Assembly: GCF_021391535.1 (NCBI RefSeq)
Contig: NZ_CP090066.1
Coordinates: forward strand, 4,043,501-4,107,500
DNA length: 64,000 nt
From: Aurantimonas sp. HBX-1
GTDB taxonomy: Bacteria > Pseudomonadota > Alphaproteobacteria > Rhizobiales > Rhizobiaceae
Reading direction: 5' to 3'
Below, one piece after another: positions 53,682 through 61,734 of the stretch (the stretch's first letter is position 1; the number at the start of each line of letters is the position of its first letter). The notes under the pieces were generated by a model that saw only the letters and a list, made by a program, of their open reading frames with translations, was not told where the DNA came from and made no database searches. Made by a program: the position numbers and the translations under genes.

Positions 53682-54392
53682 TCAGCCTTCCTCGGATTCG
53701 GTGCCGGCGAGCTTCCAGTTCGGATCGCGCGAGCGGGTGTCGCGCGAGAACGTCCAGACGTCCTTGACCTCGACGACGGTCTCGGGGTCGCCGTCGGTGA
53801 CCTCGCCGGAGGGCGTCACCACCGCGGTGATCATCTGCGCGACGATGCGGACCGTCACCAGCGCCTCGCGGGCCTTCAGCTCGGCCGAGACCAGCGTGGC
53901 GTCGTCGATGCCGACGAAGGAGGACTGCATGCGCTCGCCCCGCGACTCGCGGTCGATGATCGCCTGCTCGAAGCCCTGGTAGACTTCCGGCGTCAGCAGG
54001 TTCTTCAGGAGCTTGCGGTCGCCGTCGGCAAAGGCCGTGACGATCATCTCGTAGGCGATCTTGGCGCCTTCGAGGAATTCCTTCGGGTCGAAGGCGGGAT
54101 CGTTGTCGCGGATCCGCCGCAGCTCGGTGTTCAGGGGCGTGCCGACGGGCGCGACGAGATCGATGGACTCGTAGGGCTGGCGCGGCGTCGCCGCCTCGGC
54201 ATTGTCCGGAAGCCGGCGATGCGGCAGCGTCACCACGTTGCCGCCCGCGGCGGCGTCCTCGCGCGGCTTTTCGGTGCGCGTATAGGGATCGAAGGGGGGC
54301 CGCTCGTTGCCTGTACGACGGCCGAGCACGTTACGCAGCTGAAACAGGACGATCACCGCGAGCACTATGAAGAAGATCGTCCCAAAACTCAT
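53682..54392 (-). CDS. timA: Tim44-like domain protein TimA
   Basis: A 236-residue inner-membrane protein. The start MSFGTIFFIVLAVIVLFQL is a single membrane helix; a disordered linker follows to about residue 85. The C-terminal Tim44/TimA domain carries FDPKEFLEGAKIAYEMIV and FADGDRKLLKNLL. The domain is shared with mitochondrial import factor Tim44; the bacterial role is unclear. An upstream in-frame ATG at 54533 is rejected because it would bury the membrane anchor. First gene of the mltA-smr-xre operon, divergent from fxsA. Confidence 0.94.
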   Translation of the reverse strand: MSFGTIFFIVLAVIVLFQLRNVLGRRTGNERPPFDPYTRTEKPREDAAAGGNVVTLPHRRLPDNAEAATPRQPYESIDLVAPVGTPLNTELRRIRDNDPAFDPKEFLEGAKIAYEMIVTAFADGDRKLLKNLLTPEVYQGFEQAIIDRESRGERMQSSFVGIDDATLVSAELKAREALVTVRIVAQMITAVVTPSGEVTDGDPETVVEVKDVWTFSRDTRSRDPNWKLAGTESEEG

Positions 54393-54559
54393 TGCGCGCC
54401 GCCACCTCTCCGCCGAACCACTTGTCGCCCCCATATAGAGACGGACCGCAACGCATTCAAATTCCTTTCGAGCGTTCCTATCTCTGTGATCGCGGCCTGC
54501 GAAGTCCGGTGACGCGCCGGACGCCAAATCCACCCCGTCGTCCCAGGAGACACCCGACC

Positions 54560-55090
54560 ATGCCTCTCGCCCTGATCCCGGTCCTGCTGCTGGTGATCCC
54601 GATCCTCGAGATCGCCGTGTTCATCATGGTCGGCAACCTGATCGGCCTGTGGCCGACGCTGGGGCTGGTGCTCGTTACCGCCATCCTCGGGACGCTGCTG
54701 CTGCGGCGCCAGGGGCTCGACACGCTCGCGCGCATCCAGGCCGAGACGCGGGCCGGGCGGGTGCCGGCGCGCGAACTCGTCAACGGCCTGATGATCGCCA
54801 TCGCCGGCGTCCTGCTGCTGACGCCGGGCCTCGTCACCGACACGCTCGGGTTCCTGCTGTTCATCCCGGCGATCCGAAACGCGGTCTGGTCGTTCCTCAA
54901 GGCGCGGGTCGTGGTCGTCGCCTCCGGCGGTTTCGGCCGTGGCTCCGGGCCGGCGCCGCAGGGCAGGCCCGACGTCGTCGACCTGTCGGGTTCGGAGTTC
55001 GAGCGGCGCCCGGACCCGACCACGCCGTGGCGCGGGACCGACGGGCAGTCCGGGCCGGACGGCGAGCCGCCGCGCCGCATCCTGCATTAG
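54560..55090 (+). CDS. fxsA: FxsA family membrane protein
   Basis: A 176-residue protein with three to four membrane helices. The start ALIPVLLLVIPILEIAVFI, GTLLLRRQG and TPGLVTDTLGFLLFIP are FxsA signatures. FxsA suppresses phage T7 exclusion by F plasmid when overexpressed in E. coli; its native role is unknown. AGGAGAC precedes ATG. It reads toward secB. Confidence 0.93.
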   Translation: MPLALIPVLLLVIPILEIAVFIMVGNLIGLWPTLGLVLVTAILGTLLLRRQGLDTLARIQAETRAGRVPARELVNGLMIAIAGVLLLTPGLVTDTLGFLLFIPAIRNAVWSFLKARVVVVASGGFGRGSGPAPQGRPDVVDLSGSEFERRPDPTTPWRGTDGQSGPDGEPPRRILH

Positions 55091-55260
55091 GCCGGGCGCG
55101 GCGGGCGGACCGCCTCGCCTTGTCCTGATTGCGCCTCCGTGATAGCGCTCCGGCCGATCTTCACGGCCGGCCAGGCACTGCAGCTTCCGGCCGACGCAAG
55201 CCCGGCACGAGCCGCCAGAGGCGCTCGGCAAGCCGACGTACCACCGAGACGGGAGCAGTC

Positions 55261-55776
55261 ATGTCCGACACCACCGACCATAAGTCAGGCGGCAACGGCG
55301 GCACGCCGGCGACGCCGGCCGCCACGCCGCCGAGCATCAACATCCTCACCCAGTATATCCGGGACATGTCCTTCGAGAGCCCGAACGCGCCTGCCGCGCT
55401 GCGCGGCCAGAAGCGCGCGCCGGCGATCAACATCGGCGTCAATGTCGGCGCCAACCCGATCCAGGGCACCGAGGGCGAATACGACGTGCGGCTGAGCCTC
55501 AACGCCAAGGCCGGCGAGGGCGCCGACCTGATGTTCAATGTCGAGCTCGACTATGGCGGCGTCTTCAAGCTGCAGAACTTCCCGCAGGAGCATCTTCTGC
55601 CGGTGCTGTTCATCGAGTGCCCGCGGCTGCTCTTCCCGTTCGCGCGCCAGGTCATCGCCGACGTGACCCGCAATGGCGGCTTCCCCCCGCTGATGATCGA
55701 CCCGATCGACTTCGCGCAGCTTTTCCAGCAGCGCATGGCCGAGGAACGCGCCCGCCAGCAGGTCCAGACGACCTGA
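55261..55776 (+). CDS. secB: Protein-export chaperone SecB
   Basis: A 171-residue tetrameric chaperone that keeps preproteins unfolded and hands them to SecA. After a 22-residue Gly/Thr/Pro lead, INILTQYIRDMSFESPNAP begins the fold; GVFKLQN and HLLPVLFIECPRLLFPFAR form the preprotein groove and SecA-contact region. A bidirectional terminator follows before convergent dnaQ. Confidence 0.97.
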   Translation: MSDTTDHKSGGNGGTPATPAATPPSINILTQYIRDMSFESPNAPAALRGQKRAPAINIGVNVGANPIQGTEGEYDVRLSLNAKAGEGADLMFNVELDYGGVFKLQNFPQEHLLPVLFIECPRLLFPFARQVIADVTRNGGFPPLMIDPIDFAQLFQQRMAEERARQQVQTT

Positions 55777-55811
55777 GGCGACGCAGCGCTCCGGCACGGG
55801 GACTAAAGAAA

Positions 55812-55845
55812 AGGGCCGGCGCACCCCAGGGTGGCCGGCCTTTTT
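55812..55845. terminator. Bidirectional rho-independent terminator between secB and dnaQ
   Basis: GGCCGGC pairs with GCCGGCC and, after one bulged G, CACC pairs with GGTG around CCAG. A T-run follows on the plus strand and an A-run precedes it, giving a T-run on the minus strand too. Confidence 0.92.
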
Positions 55846-55870
55846 CATGGAGCTGGATAAGACTTGGCGG

Positions 55871-56593
55871 TCAGGACACGGCGGCCGTCGGCTCCGGCCG
55901 CGCCAGATAGCGCCACCACAGCGCGTCCTTGCCGAGCGAGGTAACGAAGCTCTCGTGGGCGGCGATCTCCGCTGCCGAGAGGCGCGGCGGCAGCGGCACC
56001 GGCCGCGGCGCGATGCGGCCGAGATCCTCCTCCGATCCCTCCAGCGGCTCGCCGGTGTCGACGACGAGGCCGAGCGCTGCCTGCCGGCCGCCGATCAGCT
56101 CGATATAGACCTCGGCGAGGAGTTCGGAATCCAAGAGCGCGCCGTGCTTGTCGCGGCGGCTGGTATCCACCGAGAAGCGCGAGCACAGCGCGTCGAGCGT
56201 CGCCGGCGCCATCGGGAACTTGCGCCGCGCCATCGGCAGCGTGTCGATGACCATGCTGGAATCGATCGGCGGCTGGCCGATCCGCGCCAGTTCGGCATTG
56301 AGGAACTGCACGTCGAAGGCGGCATTGTGGGCGATCAGCCGCGCCCCGGCGAAGAACGCCAGGAAATCGTCCGCGACCTCCTCGAACAGTGGCTTGTCGG
56401 CGAGGAACGCGTCGGAGATGCCGTGGACGTCGAAGGCGGCGGGATCGACCTTGCGGCCGGCCGGGCGCACGAAGGTGTGATAGTTCCTGCCCGTGGGGAT
56501 GTGGTTCCACAGTTCCACGGCGCCGATCTCGATCACGCGCTCGACCGCCGGGTCGAGCCCGGTGGTTTCCGTGTCGAAGACGATTTCGCGCAT
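55871..56593 (-). CDS. dnaQ: DNA polymerase III subunit epsilon
   Basis: A 240-residue proofreading 3'-5' exonuclease of the replicative polymerase. Exo I is FDTETTGLDP (Asp and Glu at residues 6 and 8), Exo II is HNAAFDVQFLN, and Exo III is HGALLDSELLA. The C-terminal tail would bind the alpha subunit. ATG 56593 places Exo I at the normal distance from the start. Upstream lies an AT-rich stretch with a CTATCCACC 9-mer. Confidence 0.96.
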   Translation of the reverse strand: MREIVFDTETTGLDPAVERVIEIGAVELWNHIPTGRNYHTFVRPAGRKVDPAAFDVHGISDAFLADKPLFEEVADDFLAFFAGARLIAHNAAFDVQFLNAELARIGQPPIDSSMVIDTLPMARRKFPMAPATLDALCSRFSVDTSRRDKHGALLDSELLAEVYIELIGGRQAALGLVVDTGEPLEGSEEDLGRIAPRPVPLPPRLSAAEIAAHESFVTSLGKDALWWRYLARPEPTAAVS

Positions 56594-56733
56594 GGGATAC
56601 TCCGCTTCCGGGATCCTTTTCGGGCAGGCCGGTCGGCGAGGCAAGGCGGCAGGGGCGACGGCGCGCCCCTATCCACCAGCTTAAGTATTTGTTCCTTATA
56701 TGTTCTTAACCCACGCTCGGAGAGTGCCTCCGG

Positions 56734-57126
56734 TCAGCGGGGCAGGCGCGCGATCACCTTGATCTCGAAATCGAACCCAGCCAGCCAATTGACGCCGACC
56801 GCGGTCCAGTTCGGGTAAGGCGGCTCGCCAAAGACCGTCGCGCGGACGTCGTTGACGGTGGCGAACTGGTTTTCCGGGTCGGTGTGGAACGTCGTCACAT
56901 CGACGATGTCGTCGAACGTGGCGCCCGCTGCCGTCAGCACGGCGGCGAGATTGTCGAAGGCGAGCTGGACCTGCGCGTGAAAGTCCGGCTCGGGCGAGCC
57001 GTCCTCGCGACTGCCGACCTGGCCGGAAACGAACAGCAAGTCGCCCGACCGGATGGCGGCCGAGTATTTGTTGATGTCGTAGAGGGCCTGCCGTCCGGCA
57101 GGGAAGATCGCGTCGCGCTGGGCCAT
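56734..57126 (-). CDS. RidA family protein (YjgF/UK114)
   Basis: A 130-residue protein of the Rid family. ALYDINKYSAAIRSGDLLFVSGQVG at the N-terminus and the later QFATVNDVRATVFGE match the family. RidA proper hydrolyses reactive enamines or imines; the Arg that defines active deaminases in family motifs is not clearly placed here, so it may belong to a Rid2-Rid7 subgroup. It is divergent from a TetR-type gene, with three shared operators between. Confidence 0.85.
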   Translation of the reverse strand: MAQRDAIFPAGRQALYDINKYSAAIRSGDLLFVSGQVGSREDGSPEPDFHAQVQLAFDNLAAVLTAAGATFDDIVDVTTFHTDPENQFATVNDVRATVFGEPPYPNWTAVGVNWLAGFDFEIKVIARLPR

Positions 57127-57227
57127 CGTGGCACTCCTGTTGTAAGAACTTGCGGCAATCGACCGTCACGTCCGTTTGCCGCGCACCGCGCCGCAAACCA
57201 CCCCCTGTCGTCGGGAGCGGGATTGAT

Positions 57228-57294
57228 ATACGTCGCGTATGTGTCTAGATGATAGCATACGCGTCGTATGTCAATATGCATACGTGACGTATGC
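57228..57294. promoter_or_regulatory. Triple palindromic operator between ridA-type and tetR-type genes
   Basis: Three copies of one dyad with a three-base centre: ATACG-N3-CGTAT (57228-57240), CATACG-N3-CGTATG (57256-57270) and GCATACG-N3-CGTATGC (57278-57294). Centres are 29 and 23 bp apart. They fill the only promoter space of both divergent genes, so the TetR-type protein is the obvious ligand and would repress both. Confidence 0.85.
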
Positions 57295-57309
57295 GAATGA
57301 GGATGAGTC

Positions 57310-57906
57310 GTGGCCGGAAAACGTCGAGCAGAGATGGTGGAGGAAACCCGCGGCAAGCTGGTCCACGCTGCGCGGCACGCCTTCGCGGCGAAAGGCTACG
57401 CCGCCGCCTCGATGGACGAGCTGACCGCCGAGGCCGGCCTGACGCGCGGCGCGCTCTATCACAATTTCGGCGGCAAGCAGGGCCTGCTACAGGCCGTCAT
57501 CGACCAGATCGACGCTGAGATGCTGGAGCGGATGCGTGCGGCCAAGGCCGGCGCCGAGACGCCTTGGCTCGGCTTCATGGCCGAGAGCATCGCCTATATC
57601 GAGATGGCGCTCGAGCCGGAGATCCAGCGCATCATGCTGCTGGACGGGCCCGCCGTGCTCGGCGATCCGTCGCGCTGGCCGAACCAGAACGCCTGCCTCG
57701 CGACCACGACGCAGACGATCCAGGCGCTGATCGACGCAGGGACGGTGAAGAAGCTGGATGCCGAGGCCGCCGCCAGGCTGCTCAACGGCGCGGCGCTGAA
57801 CGCCGCCCTGTGGATCGCCGCCGCCGACGATCCGCCTGCCGTCCTCGGCAAGGCGGTGTCAGCATTCCGGCACCTCGCCGAAGGCATGCTGCGGACCGAC
57901 GCCTGA
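57310..57906 (+). CDS. TetR/AcrR family transcriptional regulator
   Basis: A 198-residue repressor. The N-terminal helix-turn-helix spans residues 10-56 (KLVHAARHAFAAKGYAAASM, then LTRGALYHNFGGKQGLL). The C-terminal all-helical domain would bind a small ligand. The start is GTG 57310 behind GAGGATGAG; nearby ATGs are out of frame. Its own operators at 57228-57294 indicate autorepression and control of the ridA-type gene. Confidence 0.93.
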   Translation: MAGKRRAEMVEETRGKLVHAARHAFAAKGYAAASMDELTAEAGLTRGALYHNFGGKQGLLQAVIDQIDAEMLERMRAAKAGAETPWLGFMAESIAYIEMALEPEIQRIMLLDGPAVLGDPSRWPNQNACLATTTQTIQALIDAGTVKKLDAEAAARLLNGAALNAALWIAAADDPPAVLGKAVSAFRHLAEGMLRTDA

Positions 57907-57930
57907 AGTTGGGCGGCGTCGGCAGCGTGC

Positions 57931-58515
57931 CTAGAGCGCCTTGCAGCGCTTGACGATCGCCCTCACCGCCAGGCGGGCGGCCTCCATGCCGTTGCCGGTG
58001 TCGACGATGAAGTCGGCGCGGGCGCGCTTTTCCTCGTCCGGCACCTGCCGCGCCAGGATCGCCGCGAGCTTCGCCTCGGTCATGCCCGGCCGCGACAGCA
58101 CGCGCTCGCGCTGGATCTCCGGCGGCGCCGTGACGACCACGATCTTGTCGCAGCGGCTGTCGGCGCCGGTCTCGAACAGCAGCGGCACGTCGAGGACGGC
58201 GAGGCAGGCGCCGCGCTGGCGCGCCGCCTCGAGAAACGCCTCCTCCTCGGCCCGCACCAGCGGATGGACGATCGCCTCGAGCCGCTTCAGGGCGTCAGGA
58301 TCGTCGAGGACCCGGGCGGCGAGGCGCTCACGGTCGACGACGCCGTTCGTCACCGTGCCGGGGAACGCCGCCTCGATCAGCGGCGCGGCCTTGCCGGCAT
58401 AGAGCTGGTGCACCACCGCGTCGGCCGAATGCACCGGCGCCCCCTCGGCGGCAAACATGTGCGACGTCGTCGTCTTGCCCATGCCGATCGAGCCGGTGAG
58501 ACCGAGCACGATCAA
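57931..58515 (-). CDS. coaE: Dephospho-CoA kinase
   Basis: A 194-residue kinase for the last step of CoA synthesis. The P-loop is GLTGSIGMGKTTTSHMF; HSADAVVHQLY and VLDVPLLFETGAD are the substrate and lid motifs. It follows aroE in the conserved maf-aroE-coaE order. Confidence 0.96.
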   Translation of the reverse strand: MIVLGLTGSIGMGKTTTSHMFAAEGAPVHSADAVVHQLYAGKAAPLIEAAFPGTVTNGVVDRERLAARVLDDPDALKRLEAIVHPLVRAEEEAFLEAARQRGACLAVLDVPLLFETGADSRCDKIVVVTAPPEIQRERVLSRPGMTEAKLAAILARQVPDEEKRARADFIVDTGNGMEAARLAVRAIVKRCKAL

Positions 58516-58545
58516 GGGTGACCTCCGATGCGAAGCCGGGCCATC

Positions 58546-59508
58546 TCAGACGCCGCTCTCGATGTCGCGGACGATCGCGTCGCGCAGCGCCGCGTCCACC
58601 GCCGGGCGCCGGCCGAACCAGCGCTCGAAGCCCGGCACCGCCTGGTGCAGCAGCATGCCGAGCCCGTCGGATGTCCGCAGCCCACGCTCGCTCGCCGCCT
58701 GCAGGAGCGGCGTCGCCAGCGGCACATAGACGATGTCGGCGACCATGGCGTGATCGGGCAATGCCGAGAGATCCGGCAGCTTCGGCGTGAACCAGTCCGG
58801 CGTCTCGTCGTCGGGATCGGCCGCGGGGATCGGCGCGGTGTTCACCAGGAGATCGGTGCTGGCGAGCAGCGCCGGCTTCTCGTCCTCGCCGTGGGCGGTG
58901 ACCCGCGGGCCGAAGCGCTGGGCAAGTTCCTCGGCACGGGACACGGTGCGGTTGACGATGTGCACCGATTTGATGCCGCCCTTCAGGAGCGCGAAGATCA
59001 CCGCCCGCGCCGCGCCGCCGGCGCCGAGAACCGTCGCGGTGCCGGCATCAGTCCAGCCCGGCAGCTGCGCGTCGAGATTGGCCGAAAAGCCGTAGGCGTC
59101 GGTATTGCCGCCGACGAGGCGGCCGGACTTCTCGAACCACAGCGTGTTGACCGCGCCGATCGCTTCGGCGGCCGCATCCCGGCGCGCGACCGCCTCGAGC
59201 GCCGCCAGCTTGTGCGGCAGCGTGACATTGCCGCCGACGAAGCCGCGCCGGCGCAGGGTCCGGAAGAACTCGCCGATCTCCTCCGGCGGCACCCCGACGC
59301 GCTCGTAGGAGCCGGGCAGATCGAACTGCTTCAGCCAGGCCCGGTGGATCAGCGGCGAGCGCGAGTGCCAGACCGGCCAGCCGGTGACGAAGGCGCGCGG
59401 ACCCTCAGCCGCGGCCTCTGCCCGGTTCGGATCGAAGATCGAGCCTTCGCCGCGCGGGCGCTGGGCGCCGCTGACATAGGGCGCGGGCGTCCAGTCCTGC
59501 TCAGCCAT
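58546..59508 (-). CDS. aroE: Shikimate dehydrogenase
   Basis: A 320-residue NADPH-dependent enzyme that reduces 3-dehydroshikimate. SRSPLIHRAWL binds substrate, the catalytic Lys is in NVTLPHKLAA and the Asp in GNTDAYGF; GAGGAARAVIFAL is the Rossmann motif and NRT the NADP site. About 38 residues precede the usual start (FVTGWPVWHSRSP), longer than most AroE. The ATG overlaps the maf stop by eight bases, supporting this start. Confidence 0.94.
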   Translation of the reverse strand: MAEQDWTPAPYVSGAQRPRGEGSIFDPNRAEAAAEGPRAFVTGWPVWHSRSPLIHRAWLKQFDLPGSYERVGVPPEEIGEFFRTLRRRGFVGGNVTLPHKLAALEAVARRDAAAEAIGAVNTLWFEKSGRLVGGNTDAYGFSANLDAQLPGWTDAGTATVLGAGGAARAVIFALLKGGIKSVHIVNRTVSRAEELAQRFGPRVTAHGEDEKPALLASTDLLVNTAPIPAADPDDETPDWFTPKLPDLSALPDHAMVADIVYVPLATPLLQAASERGLRTSDGLGMLLHQAVPGFERWFGRRPAVDAALRDAIVRDIESGV

Positions 59509-60100
59509 CGATCTCTCCCCGTTCCCGCAATTGCTTGATCAGCGGTAGCAGCGGCAGCCCGATGATGGTGAAGTAGTCGCCCTCGATCGACTCCATCAGC
59601 TGGATCCCCTCCCTCTCGATCTGGTAGGCGCCGACGCTGGTCAGGGCCTTCTGGCCGGTATGGGCGAGATAGCGGCCGATGAAGCCCGGATCGAGCGTGC
59701 GCATGGTGATCGCGGCGGTGGCGACATGCCGCCAGGTGACCACGCCGTCCTCGACCAGCACCACCGCGCTGTTGAGATGATGCGTGCGCCCCGACAGCTT
59801 CAGCAGCGTGCGCCGCGCGTCTTCCATGCTGGCCGGCTTGTGCAGCACCTCGTCCCCGAGGGACAGCGTCTGGTCGGCGCCGATGACGATCGCGCCAGGG
59901 TGGCGTGTCGAAACGTCGGTGGCCTTGGCTTCGGCGAGAATGGCCGCCACGTCCTCGGGGGAGACGCCGGATTCCTGCAGCGGCGCCTCGATTGCCCGCT
60001 CGTCGAGGTCGCTCGCCTCGACGGTGAAGTCGATGCCGGCGTTCCGCAGAAGCTCCCGCCGGTGCACGCTGCCCGACGCCAGTACGATGCCCTTGGCCAT
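59501..60100 (-). CDS. maf: Maf-like nucleotide pyrophosphatase
   Basis: A 199-residue Maf family protein, which hydrolyses modified or canonical nucleoside triphosphates. The start VLASGSVHRRELL, IGADQTLSLG and HKPAS motifs are present; Val-His in place of Pro-Arg in SGSVHRRELL suggests the YceF-like or divergent Maf subgroup. First gene of maf-aroE-coaE, and its start faces the putative origin. Confidence 0.93.
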   Translation of the reverse strand: MAKGIVLASGSVHRRELLRNAGIDFTVEASDLDERAIEAPLQESGVSPEDVAAILAEAKATDVSTRHPGAIVIGADQTLSLGDEVLHKPASMEDARRTLLKLSGRTHHLNSAVVLVEDGVVTWRHVATAAITMRTLDPGFIGRYLAHTGQKALTSVGAYQIEREGIQLMESIEGDYFTIIGLPLLPLIKQLRERGEIDG

Positions 60101-60615
60101 TTCCGGTCGCCTTTTAACGATTTCTTTAAGGACGCCGGGCTTGATAGCGCTTCGGATCGCGAAACGCCACGGACGGCGGGACTCGATTCGCCCCCGGACG
60201 GCAAGCCCGCGGGGAAACAGCGCCCATGATTCTTCGCCCGCCTGTGGGTTAAGGAAGTGTTATGCGCCGCGGCCCGCCCATCCACCGCGGGGCGGGGGAC
60301 AAGGTGGCAGTTGTCCCCAATCGGCGGCAGAACGCGGCTGTGCGCGGCCGATGCGGGAATTTGTGGATGGCCGCCGCGCCATCCAACGGTTGTCCCCAGG
60401 CAGGCGTCGACGCTGCCATGCCCTAAGTCGCTCCCCGCCCTGACGAATTCCGCGCCTCTCCCGATTTCGCCAGAAAACCGTGAGGTGTGGCTGTGGACGA
60501 AGGCCGCAGGGCCGCCATCTACCGGGCGGTGTGGATTCCGACTATCCACCGACTCTAAGAATCAAAATCTCTCTCTAAGAGAATCTTTTCTTTATTGAAT
60601 GGGAGCCAAGACCTG
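60101..60615. other. Candidate chromosomal replication origin (oriC) between maf and hemE
   Basis: A 515-bp gene-free region. It holds several DnaA-box-like 9-mers sharing the TGTGGA/TCCAC core: 60243-60251, 60362-60370, 60492-60500, 60530-60538 and CTATCCACC at 60542-60550, each about two mismatches from consensus. Three copies of TTGTCCCC or its complement lie at 60294-60302, 60311-60319 and 60390-60398. Near-matches to the CtrA site TTAA-N7-TTAA are at 60114-60128 and 60249-60263. An AT-rich tract (60553-60600) with CTCTAAGA twice, 20 bp apart, would suit unwinding. In Caulobacter and relatives the origin lies beside hemE. Confidence 0.72.
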
Positions 60616-61635
60616 ATGGAGAAGCGCAAGCTCGTCCGTGTCCTCGAGGGCGAAAGCGTCTCTCCCCCGCCGGTGTGGCTGATGCGGCAGGCCGGGCGGT
60701 ATCTGCCGGAATATCGCGCCACCCGGGCTAAGGCCGGGGGCTTCCTCGATCTCTGCTACAACCCGGACCTTGCCACGGAAGTCACCCTGCAGCCGATCCG
60801 GCGCTTCGGCTTCGACGCGGCGATCCTGTTCTCCGACATCCTGGTGATCCCGGACGCGCTCGACCGCGGCCTGCACTTCGTCGAGGGAGAAGGCCCGAAG
60901 CTGACGCCGCTGCGCGTCGACGAGATCGAACGGCTGGACCCGTCCAACGCCGACACGCATCTCGCCCCTGTGATCGCCACGGTGGCGCGGCTGCGCGAGC
61001 AACTGCCCGAGGAGACGACGCTGATCGGCTTCTGCGGCGCGCCCTGGACGGTGGCGACCTACATGATCGCCGGGCACGGGACGCCCGACCAGGCGCCGGC
61101 GCGGCTGTTCGGCTACACCCATCCCGAGGCGATGGAGGCGCTCCTCGCCATGCTGGCCGAGATGAGCGCCGATTACCTGATCCGGCAGCTGCAGGCAGGC
61201 GCCGACTGCGTGCAGATCTTCGATTCCTGGGCTGGGGTGCTCGACGAGGCCTCGTTCGAGGCCTACGCCGTGAAGCCGGTGGCACGCATGGTTCAGAAGG
61301 TCCGCGCCGCCGTGCCCGGCGCCAAGATCATCGGCTTTGCCAAGGGCGCCGGCGCGCTGCTGTCGACCTATCGCCAGAAGACCGGCGTCGACGGGGTCGG
61401 GCTCGACTGGGCCGTGCCGCTGTCCTTTGCCAGGGAGCTGCAGAAGGATGGCGCGGTGCAGGGCAATCTCGATCCGCTGCGGCTGATCGCCGGCGGACGG
61501 GCGCTGGACGAGGGCGTCGACCGGATCCTCGAAAGCCTCGGCAGCGGCCCGCTGGTGTTCAATCTCGGCCACGGCATCACGCCGAACGCCCCGGTCGAGA
61601 ATGTCGAGGCGCTGCTGCGTCGCATCCGCGGCTAG
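60616..61635 (+). CDS. hemE: Uroporphyrinogen decarboxylase
   Basis: A 339-residue haem-pathway enzyme that converts uroporphyrinogen III to coproporphyrinogen III. PVWLMRQAGRYLPEYR at residues 19-34 and ILFSDILVIPDAL contain the substrate Arg and Asp residues; GFCGAPWTVATYM and NLGHGI are further signatures. ATG 60616 follows GGGAG; a TTG at 60595 is a less likely start. Its upstream region is the oriC candidate. Confidence 0.97.
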   Translation: MEKRKLVRVLEGESVSPPPVWLMRQAGRYLPEYRATRAKAGGFLDLCYNPDLATEVTLQPIRRFGFDAAILFSDILVIPDALDRGLHFVEGEGPKLTPLRVDEIERLDPSNADTHLAPVIATVARLREQLPEETTLIGFCGAPWTVATYMIAGHGTPDQAPARLFGYTHPEAMEALLAMLAEMSADYLIRQLQAGADCVQIFDSWAGVLDEASFEAYAVKPVARMVQKVRAAVPGAKIIGFAKGAGALLSTYRQKTGVDGVGLDWAVPLSFARELQKDGAVQGNLDPLRLIAGGRALDEGVDRILESLGSGPLVFNLGHGITPNAPVENVEALLRRIRG

Positions 61636-61734
61636 GTTCCTGGCGATGCGGCGGGGGCTTACGCCTTTCGCCGCGGCCGGGTTCGGTCTATGCCCTGCGG
61701 GAACAGCCGCCCGCCGCCCGAAGGAGCACATCCG

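Noticed and set aside
60257..60598. A 113-codon open frame within the maf-hemE interval
   Set aside because: No ribosome site, no homology, atypical composition; the region is better explained as non-coding origin DNA.
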